Below, piece after piece: positions 45,052 through 50,209 of a stretch of 50,209 nt of DNA. Location of the stretch: NCBI RefSeq assembly GCF_002158995.1, contig NZ_LOHF01000032.1, forward strand, positions 1-50,209, given 5' to 3'. Position 1 is the first letter of the stretch, and each line of letters opens with the position of its first letter. The DNA is from Pseudomonas caspiana (GTDB lineage Bacteria > Pseudomonadota > Gammaproteobacteria > Pseudomonadales > Pseudomonadaceae). The translations under genes and the position numbers were made by a program. The notes below the pieces were generated by a model. The model was not told the DNA's origin and ran no database searches. It worked only from the letters and a program-made list of their open reading frames with translations.

Positions 45052-45417
45052 ATGTCTCCTTTCAAAGGCCAAACGGGCCTGAAACGTATCCTGAATGCCG
45101 CCGGTTATTCGTTCGATGGCCTGTCTGCGGCTTTCAAGGGTGAGGCCGCATTCAGGCAATTAGTGCTCCTCAACGTGATCCTCGTGCCGTTGGCTTTTAT
45201 AGTCGACGTGAGCAAGGGCGAGCGGGCGCTGTTGATCGCTGTGTGCCTGCTGGCATTGATCGTTGAGCTGCTTAATTCAGCGGTGGAAGCGGCCATCGAC
45301 CGCATCTCGCTGGATCTGCACCCACTGTCGAAGAATGCCAAGGACATGGGCAGCGCTGCCCAGATGGTCTCGCTGACCATGATCGCTGCGGTCTGGTTAT
45401 TGATTTTGTTTGGTTAA
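45052..45417 (+). CDS. dgkA: Diacylglycerol kinase
   Basis: Small integral inner-membrane enzyme that phosphorylates diacylglycerol back to phosphatidic acid. The 121-residue protein has the N-terminal amphipathic region, GLSAAFKGEAAFRQLV, three membrane helices, and the signature VELLNSAVEAAIDRISLD near residue 76. ATG 45052 (MSPFKGQTGLKRIL) fits the family; the frame is open to 45001 but lacks support. Its TAA stop shares the palindrome TTAA with the stop of finR on the other strand. Confidence 0.94.
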   Translation: MSPFKGQTGLKRILNAAGYSFDGLSAAFKGEAAFRQLVLLNVILVPLAFIVDVSKGERALLIAVCLLALIVELLNSAVEAAIDRISLDLHPLSKNAKDMGSAAQMVSLTMIAAVWLLILFG

Positions 45418-46349
45418 GTCACCGGGTACATGCTTGGCAGCACAATTTCATCGCTACGTTGCACGCCTTCCGTCAATGAGCGGCAGAGGTCGAGAAACTC
45501 GCGCATGGCAGAGGTCTGGTACTTCTGCTTGTGCCAGATGAAGTAGAACTCTCGAGACAGGTCCAGCTCCGGCGTTTCCACTGCCACCAGGCTACCGCGT
45601 CGAATCGCATCCCTTAGGGCGAGCCGCGAAATACAGCCAATCCCCAGGCCCGACTCCACAGCACGCTTGATGGCTTCTGTGTGTTCCAGCTCCAGACGCA
45701 CGTTTAGCGCATTGCGATGGTGACGCATCGCCTGATCGAAAGTCAGGCGGGTTCCTGAACCTTGTTCGCGCAGGATCCATGCTTCCTGCGTCAACTCTTC
45801 CAGGCTGGCATGCCCGCGCTTGGCCAGTGGATGCTGAGGCGAACAGAACACCACAAGCTCGTCCTCGACCCAGCGCTGCACCTCAATGTCGGGATGTGTG
45901 CAATCGCCTTCGATCAGACCCAGGTCAATTTCGTAATGGGCGACCTGCTGCACGATATGCGCGGTGTTCTGCACATGCAGTTTCACCTGGCTTTCCGGGT
46001 GGCGCTGCATGAAGCTGCCGATCAGCAGGGTCGCCAGATAGTTGCCAATGGTCAGTGTCGCGCCTACCGCCAGCGAGCCGAAGCCGGACTTGCCATTAAG
46101 CAGGTCTTCGATCTCTTTGGCCTGGTCCAGCAGGGCGACCGCCTTGGGCAGCAACTGTCGCCCGGTGGCATTCAGGCTCAGGCGTTTACCCGCCCGGTCG
46201 AACAGTTGGCAGCTGGACTGGCGCTCCAGTTCAGTGATGGAGGTACTGGCCGCCGATTGCGATAGCGACAGGAGGATCGCAGCGCGGGAAACGCTTTCCT
46301 GCTGGGCGACGGCTACAAAAACCTGAAGTTGACGTAAAGTAAATCGCAT
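45414..46349 (-). CDS. finR: LysR-family regulator FinR
   Basis: 311-residue LysR regulator with the N-terminal helix-turn-helix QESVSRAAILLSLSQSAAS and ELERQSSCQLFDRAGKRLS, and a substrate-binding-like C-terminal domain. It is divergent from fpr over 121 bp. In P. putida FinR activates the ferredoxin-NADP reductase gene under oxidative stress, and the same gene pair is seen here. The name follows this synteny. The gene ends tail-to-tail with dgkA with a 4-bp overlap. Confidence 0.87.
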   Translation of the reverse strand: MRFTLRQLQVFVAVAQQESVSRAAILLSLSQSAASTSITELERQSSCQLFDRAGKRLSLNATGRQLLPKAVALLDQAKEIEDLLNGKSGFGSLAVGATLTIGNYLATLLIGSFMQRHPESQVKLHVQNTAHIVQQVAHYEIDLGLIEGDCTHPDIEVQRWVEDELVVFCSPQHPLAKRGHASLEELTQEAWILREQGSGTRLTFDQAMRHHRNALNVRLELEHTEAIKRAVESGLGIGCISRLALRDAIRRGSLVAVETPELDLSREFYFIWHKQKYQTSAMREFLDLCRSLTEGVQRSDEIVLPSMYPVT

Positions 46350-46362
46350 ATCTATATAACCG

Positions 46363-46379
46363 ATTACCCATATCTTAAT
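46363..46379. promoter_or_regulatory. Candidate FinR operator
   Basis: ATTA at 46363-46366 and TAAT at 46376-46379 form a LysR-type T-N11-A dyad in the finR/fpr gap, just upstream of the fpr -35 box, the usual place for activator binding. Confidence 0.5.
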
Positions 46380-46386
46380 AATTCAT

Positions 46387-46415
46387 TTAACAGATATTGT
46401 GCTTCCCACTAGAAT
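46387..46415 (+). promoter_or_regulatory. fpr promoter
   Basis: TTAACA at 46387-46392 and TAGAAT at 46410-46415 with 17-bp spacing form a good sigma-70 promoter. Confidence 0.65.
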
Positions 46416-46470
46416 ACTGCGCAATAGCGTTCCTACCCGGCGCAAGCGAATCTCAGGAGTTTTCACGTAA

Positions 46471-47250
46471 ATGAGCAACATGAACCACGAGCGTGTTCTA
46501 AGCGTCCATCACTGGAACGACACACTCTTCAGTTTCAAGTGCACCCGCGATCCAGGTCTGCGTTTCGAGAACGGTCAGTTCGTCATGATCGGTCTGCAGC
46601 AGCCAAACGGGCGCCCGCTCATGCGTGCCTATTCGATCGCCAGCCCGAACTGGGAAGAGCATCTCGAATTTTTCAGCATTAAAGTGCCTGATGGTCCACT
46701 GACTTCTCAGTTACAGCACCTGAAAGAAGGCGATGAGATCATCATCAGCAAAAAGCCTACGGGCACGCTGGTACTCGATGACCTCAAGCCGGGCAAGCAT
46801 CTTTACCTGCTCAGCACAGGTACCGGGCTGGCGCCGTTCATGAGCGTCATTCAGGATCCTGAAACCTACGAGCGTTTCGAGAAAGTCATCCTGTGTCACG
46901 GCGTGCGTTACGTGAACGAAGTCGCTTATCGCGAATTCATCACCGAGCACCTTCCACAGAACGAATTCTTCGGCGAAGCGCTGCGCGACAAGCTGATTTA
47001 CTACCCAACCGTTACTCGCGAGCCATTCGAGAACGAAGGTCGTCTGACTGACCTGATGCGTAGCGGCAAGTTGTTCAGCGACATCGGTCTGCCACCGATC
47101 AATCCTCAGGACGACCGCGCCATGTTGTGCGGTAGCCCGAGCATGCTCGACGAAACCAGCGAAGTGCTCAACAGCTTCGGTCTGACGGTTTCTCCGCGTA
47201 TGCGTGAGCCAGGCGATTATCTGATCGAGCGTGCATTCGTCGAGAAGTAA
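46471..47250 (+). CDS. fpr: Ferredoxin--NADP reductase
   Basis: FAD flavoenzyme that exchanges electrons between NADPH and ferredoxin or flavodoxin, linked to iron-sulfur repair and oxidative-stress defence. The 259-residue protein is the bacterial subclass I type. FAD-binding motif RAYSIASPNWEE lies near residue 51 and the NADP site STGTGLAPFMSVI near residue 116. The C-terminus EPGDYLIERAFVEK extends beyond the aromatic position, as in Azotobacter and Pseudomonas enzymes. Possible partner FdxA is encoded at 35504 in this window. Confidence 0.96.
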   Translation: MSNMNHERVLSVHHWNDTLFSFKCTRDPGLRFENGQFVMIGLQQPNGRPLMRAYSIASPNWEEHLEFFSIKVPDGPLTSQLQHLKEGDEIIISKKPTGTLVLDDLKPGKHLYLLSTGTGLAPFMSVIQDPETYERFEKVILCHGVRYVNEVAYREFITEHLPQNEFFGEALRDKLIYYPTVTREPFENEGRLTDLMRSGKLFSDIGLPPINPQDDRAMLCGSPSMLDETSEVLNSFGLTVSPRMREPGDYLIERAFVEK

Positions 47251-47303
47251 GCGCTGAAATTACGGAGTGGGGTGTGTTCGCACATTCCGCTGATGTGACA
47301 AAC

Positions 47304-47339
47304 AAACCGCCTGGGGGTCACGGACCGGGCGGTTTTTTT
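47304..47339 (+). terminator. fpr terminator
   Basis: AAACCGCCTGG (47304-47314) pairs with CCGGGCGGTTT (47325-47335, one G-U pair) and continues into a run of T residues ending at 47339. Confidence 0.85.
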
Positions 47340-47362
47340 GTGGGCGCAGATAAGTGGCCTGA

Positions 47363-48067
47363 TCAGGCGTTCGCCAGCACGACTTCGAGTACCTTGATGA
47401 CGCCGGGCTCCGGGTAGTGCCAGCGCACGTCCAGGTCCCAGAACTGCGCTCCGTAGCGGCGTTCCGGGGGCGGTGTCTGATAGGCCGGGCGCGGGTCCTG
47501 TGCCAGGCATTGCTCGATCAACTCAATCAGCGGCTCATCCAGACGCAAGCCGTGTTGGTGCGCTTGCTTCAAGGCTGACTCATCCCAGTTCACCGGGATG
47601 AGCTCGGGTGCGGCGCTCGCAATAGCGTTGGTGGCGCTCGGCACGCTGTCGGCATAAGGCACGTAAGGTTTGATGTCCAGCACTGGTGTGCCGTCCAGCA
47701 GGTCGATGCCAGACAAATACAGACGCCCGGCTTCGACCTTGTCCAGTCTGACCACAGATTGGCCAATGCCATTAGGACGGTGTGTGGCGCGGGTCGCGAA
47801 TACACCCATCGACTGGTTGCCGCCTAGTCGTGGTGGCCGCACTTTCAGGCGTGGCTTGTCTTCCAGAGCCAGATGAAAGAGGAACAGCAGCCAGACATGG
47901 CTGACCTGCTCGAGGCCCTGCACAGCATCGCCCTGATCGAACGGCGCGACCAGTTCCAGCACGCCACGGGCCGCAGGAGCCAGTTGTGGTTGACGCGGGA
48001 TGGCGAACTTCTCCTTGAAACAGGAGCGGACGAAGCCGATGGGGGAGACGTTGTAGGAGTCAGTCAT
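47363..48067 (-). CDS. trmO: tRNA (N6-threonylcarbamoyladenosine(37)-N6)-methyltransferase TrmO
   Basis: Methylates t6A37 to m6t6A37 in tRNA-Thr using S-adenosylmethionine. The 234-residue protein is of the TsaA/YaeB family, with MGVFATRATHRPNGIGQSV near residue 87 and LLDGTPVLDIKPYVPYADS near residue 123. The C-terminal domain has RRYGAQFWDLDVRWHYPEP. Start at 48067 gives MTDSYNVSPIGFVRS. It ends facing the fpr terminator. Confidence 0.92.
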   Translation of the reverse strand: MTDSYNVSPIGFVRSCFKEKFAIPRQPQLAPAARGVLELVAPFDQGDAVQGLEQVSHVWLLFLFHLALEDKPRLKVRPPRLGGNQSMGVFATRATHRPNGIGQSVVRLDKVEAGRLYLSGIDLLDGTPVLDIKPYVPYADSVPSATNAIASAAPELIPVNWDESALKQAHQHGLRLDEPLIELIEQCLAQDPRPAYQTPPPERRYGAQFWDLDVRWHYPEPGVIKVLEVVLANA

Positions 48068-48090
48068 GGATTTGCGTAATCAGGCATCCG

Positions 48091-48158
48091 GTAGGAGCGA
48101 ACTTGTTCGCGAGGCGCGGTATCGCAAAACACTGCCTCGCGAACAAGTTCGCTTCTAC
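48091..48158. repeat. REP-type inverted repeat, GTAGGAGCGAACTTGTTCGCGA form
   Basis: GTAGGAGCGAACTTGTTCGC and onward (48091-48115) pairs with the arm 48134-48158 with a single mismatch. It sits between the DUF1456 gene and trmO, both on the minus strand. This is a different REP subtype from the GGAGCTGCCGAAGG copies. Confidence 0.85.
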
Positions 48159-48188
48159 TGGGTGCGTATTGATTCAGAGTCACTGGGG

Positions 48189-48650
48189 TCAAGGACGAAC
48201 CCGCAGGGTCAGGCCCTTGAGGAAGTTGCGCAATAACTGGTCGCCACAGGTGCGGTAGTTGCTGTGGCCGAATTTGCGGAACAGTGCGCTCAATTCAGGT
48301 TTGGATACCGGGAATTCCACCGACTTCAGGATGGCATGCATGTCTTCTTCTTTAAGCTCGAAGGCAACGCGCAGCTTCTTCAATACGGTGTTGTTGGTGA
48401 CGGGCAGCTCGACAGGTTGCGGCGGACGGCTGTCGTCCTTGCCGCGCTTGAAGATCACCAGACCATCCAGGAAGTGCGCCATGATTTCATCGCTGCAGTT
48501 CAGATAGCCTTCTTCATCTTCCTTCTTGGTGAAGGTAATGACCTCGGCCTTGGTAATCTCCAGTCCGCCGAGCTTTGTAATGTCGACAATTTTGCCGTCG
48601 CTGATATCAAGCATGTAGCGCACGCTGCGCAATACGTCGTTGTTCATCAT
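48189..48650 (-). CDS. DUF1456 family protein (YehS-like)
   Basis: 153 residues made of two related halves of about 70 residues: NNDVLRSVRYMLDISDGKI... ending AHFLDGL, and NNTVLKKLRVAFELKEEDM... ending RNFLKGL. Both carry the N-N-x-V-L-(R/K)-x-(V/L)-R start. This tandem layout is that of E. coli YehS. The function is unknown; the protein is soluble and charged. The start codon is one of two tandem ATGs. Confidence 0.85.
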   Translation of the reverse strand: MMNNDVLRSVRYMLDISDGKIVDITKLGGLEITKAEVITFTKKEDEEGYLNCSDEIMAHFLDGLVIFKRGKDDSRPPQPVELPVTNNTVLKKLRVAFELKEEDMHAILKSVEFPVSKPELSALFRKFGHSNYRTCGDQLLRNFLKGLTLRVRP

Positions 48651-48715
48651 GATGCGTAAATCCTGATAAGGCTGGGGTCACGCTGCATGATCGGGTCATG
48701 CAGCATTGAACTGAA

Positions 48716-49426
48716 TTAGAACTTCTCTTTGGAAGTCATGTAGCGCCATTGGCCTTCTGGCAGCTTGCCCATGGATACGCCGCCGATGCGGATGCGGCGG
48801 ACTGACACGATCTTCAGCCCCACGGCTTCACACATTTGGGCGATAACACCGGGCTGAGGGTTTTTCATCGCGAAACGCAGGCGGTTCTCGCTCTGCCAGC
48901 TGGCTTTGACCTTTGGCAGTTCGGTGCCTTTGTAGGTCATGCCGTGATTGAGACGGTTAAGGCCGTGGGCGACCATCTCGCCGGAGATTTCCACCACGTA
49001 CTCTTGCTCGATTTTGCTGCGGTCATCGGTGAGCTTGCGCAGGATTTTCCAGTCCTGACTGAACACCATCAGGCCGCTGGCATTGGCCTGCAGTGTCGAG
49101 ATGGGTTCAAGGCGCAGAAAATGACCCTTGAGTGGTCGTTTGCCAAAGCTGTGTTCTTCCGAGAGGGTCGCAGGCGTAATCAACGCGAGCGCATCGGCTT
49201 CGCTGAGAGCGGCTGGTTTGTGGAAGATGATGGTTACAGGCTCCGGCGCGTCGGCCTTGGCTTCGCGATCAAGGACGACGGTTTCGGCGTCGACCTTGTA
49301 TTGCGGCTCATCAATGACTTTACCGTCCACGGTGACCCAGCCGCCTTCGATATACAGCTCAGCCTCCCGCCGGGAGCAGCCGGTCAGTTCGATCAGGCGT
49401 TTGGAGAGGCGGATGGGTTCTGACAT
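48716..49426 (-). CDS. S4-domain RsuA/RluF-like pseudouridine synthase homologue
   Basis: 236 residues. The N-terminal S4 RNA-binding domain is clear (RLSKRLIELTGCSRREAEL, then GGWVTVDGKVIDEPQ). The rest follows the RsuA/RluB/E/F fold: a Phe-His-Lys-Pro segment (IIFHKPAAL), KIEQEYVVEI, and GVIAQMCEAVGLKIVSVRR. The catalytic motif, normally RLD-x-x-(T/S)-x-GL, reads STLQANASGLMVF, so residue 113 is Gln instead of Asp. It may be inactive or only RNA-binding. Start at 49426 (MSEPIRLSKR) is chosen because upstream codons run into repeat DNA. Confidence 0.82.
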   Translation of the reverse strand: MSEPIRLSKRLIELTGCSRREAELYIEGGWVTVDGKVIDEPQYKVDAETVVLDREAKADAPEPVTIIFHKPAALSEADALALITPATLSEEHSFGKRPLKGHFLRLEPISTLQANASGLMVFSQDWKILRKLTDDRSKIEQEYVVEISGEMVAHGLNRLNHGMTYKGTELPKVKASWQSENRLRFAMKNPQPGVIAQMCEAVGLKIVSVRRIRIGGVSMGKLPEGQWRYMTSKEKF

Positions 49427-49528
49427 GACAAAAAAGCCGTTACTTGAGAGAAAGGCCGACATTGTACCCGTGCGCGCCCGGTTAATCGCGGCAACATTGC
49501 AAATGGCTTGTAATCGGTCGTTGTGCTC

Positions 49529-49542
49529 GCGGCTAAAGCCGC
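49529..49542. repeat. Short GCGGCTAAAGCCGC palindrome
   Basis: A 14-base hairpin of the Pseudomonas CTCGCGGCTAAAGCCGC repeat type, probably a remnant of another REP subtype next to the copy at 49573. Confidence 0.6.
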
Positions 49543-49572
49543 CTCTATCAACCAAAATGCTGAATGCACTCT

Positions 49573-49645
49573 TGTAGGAGCTGCCGAAGGCTGCGATTGC
49601 ATTCCGCCTGACACACCGCAATCGCCGCCTTCGGCAACTCCAGCA
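49573..49645. repeat. REP-type inverted repeat
   Basis: Left arm TGTAGGAGCTGCCGAAGGCT (49573) and right arm ending CCTTCGGCAACTCCAGCA (49645). Same family as the copies at 19757 and 42621. It lies between the acetyltransferase stop and the pseudouridine-synthase-like gene start. Confidence 0.87.
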
Positions 49646-49661
49646 CGTTAGGGCGCAATTA

Positions 49662-50120
49662 TCAAAACCGCTGCTCCAGCCTCATCCGCAACATCGGATA
49701 CGGCTGTCCAAGCCCGTCCACTTCCGAGCGGCTGATCACTTCAAAACCCTGCTTCAGGTAGAAACCCAGTGCTTGCGGGTTTTGTTCGTTGACGTCCAGT
49801 TCGCGAATCCTGAAGTGTTTGATGCTGTAAGCGAGTAGCTGTTTGCCCAGCCCTTGGCCGCGATGATCGGCATCAATGAAAAGCATCTCCAGCTTGCCGA
49901 TGCTGATGCCAGCAAAGCCCGTGATGTTCAGGTGCGAATCCCGGGTGCAGAACAGTTTCACAGTATCCAGATAACGGGTCAGCAGCAGTTCTCTGAGCTG
50001 CACGATGTAAGCTTCTGGCAAAAAATCATGGCTCGCGCGGACAGCGCTCTCCCAGACCTGGATCAACTGCGGATAGTCATCTTTACCCGCGCTGGAAATC
50101 GCCGGATGCGGATGCTGCAT
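49662..50120 (-). CDS. GNAT-family N-acetyltransferase (YjaB-like)
   Basis: 152 residues with the GNAT acetyl-CoA-binding motif A, DADHRGQGLGKQLLAYSIK, and the C-terminal pattern DVNEQNPQALGFYLKQGFE followed by RSEVDGLGQPYPMLRM, which resembles E. coli YjaB. WESAVRASHDFL near the start is also YjaB-like. The substrate is unknown. Start at 50120 (MQHPHPAISSAGKDD) has GGAG eight bases upstream; the frame is open 22 codons further but without a good site. The rest of the window to 50209 shows no gene. Confidence 0.85.
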   Translation of the reverse strand: MQHPHPAISSAGKDDYPQLIQVWESAVRASHDFLPEAYIVQLRELLLTRYLDTVKLFCTRDSHLNITGFAGISIGKLEMLFIDADHRGQGLGKQLLAYSIKHFRIRELDVNEQNPQALGFYLKQGFEVISRSEVDGLGQPYPMLRMRLEQRF

Positions 50121-50209
50121 GGTATTTGCTCCATTGAAGATCGTCTTGTGTTTCTGACACACCCTATCGCTCATCAGAAAATACAAGTATCTGATGCAAT
50201 GCTTTCTGT

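Noticed and set aside
49427..49621. N-terminal extension of the RsuA/RluF-like protein
   Set aside because: The added 65 codons run through REP repeats; the S4 domain starts right after the ATG at 49426.

Overview
This 50.2 kb window is a stretch of Pseudomonas core chromosome. Gene content and order match the rpsB-to-recA neighbourhood known from P. aeruginosa, P. putida and P. syringae. The proteins are closest, from memory, to the fluorescens/syringae side of the genus, and the REP-type repeats fit that too. Species cannot be fixed from sequence reading alone. I see no prophage, insertion sequence, plasmid gene, CRISPR array, tRNA or rRNA.

Layout. Positions 1-396 hold a fragment of a dispersed Pseudomonas repeat and the promoter and leader of rpsB. 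From 397 to 26599 every gene is on the plus strand: rpsB-tsf (translation), pyrH (UMP kinase), frr (ribosome recycling), uppS-cdsA-dxr-rseP-bamA-skp-lpxD-fabZ-lpxA-lpxB-rnhB (the cell-envelope supercluster), dnaE, accA, tilS, pyrG-kdsA-eno, and ftsB-ispD. Many neighbours overlap by 1-4 bases (ATGA, GTGA or TAATG), so translational coupling is likely. A perfect 38-bp inverted repeat closes this block. Next comes a divergent formaldehyde-detoxification locus: the LysR gene gfnR facing adhC-fghA. Then ispF-truD-surE-pcm-nlpD-rpoS run to 34959.

Between rpoS and fdxA lies the regulatory RNA gene rsmZ, not a protein gene. It has a GacA-type upstream palindrome, GGA hairpin loops and an intrinsic terminator. 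fdxA and mutS follow on the minus strand, then a 43-codon small ORF, pncC (cinA C-terminal type), SOS-boxed recA, and recX.

The right end (41.3-50.2 kb) is a looser mix: a LOG-family protein, a secreted QSregVF-type protein, a DTW-domain tRNA modification enzyme, the response regulator erdR, dgkA, the divergent finR/fpr redox pair, trmO, a DUF1456 protein, an RsuA/RluF-like protein whose catalytic Asp position reads Gln, and a YjaB-like acetyltransferase.

Functionally the left half joins translation, nucleotide synthesis, isoprenoid (MEP) steps, lipid A and fatty-acid synthesis, and outer-membrane assembly. The middle holds stationary-phase and post-transcriptional control (rpoS, rsmZ). The recA part holds DNA repair. 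I found no convincing undescribed multi-gene system. The most useful leads are the small ORF at 38918, the Asp-to-Gln change in the pseudouridine-synthase homologue, a possible 26-codon leader ORF before pyrG, and the terminator that abuts the ispF start codon.
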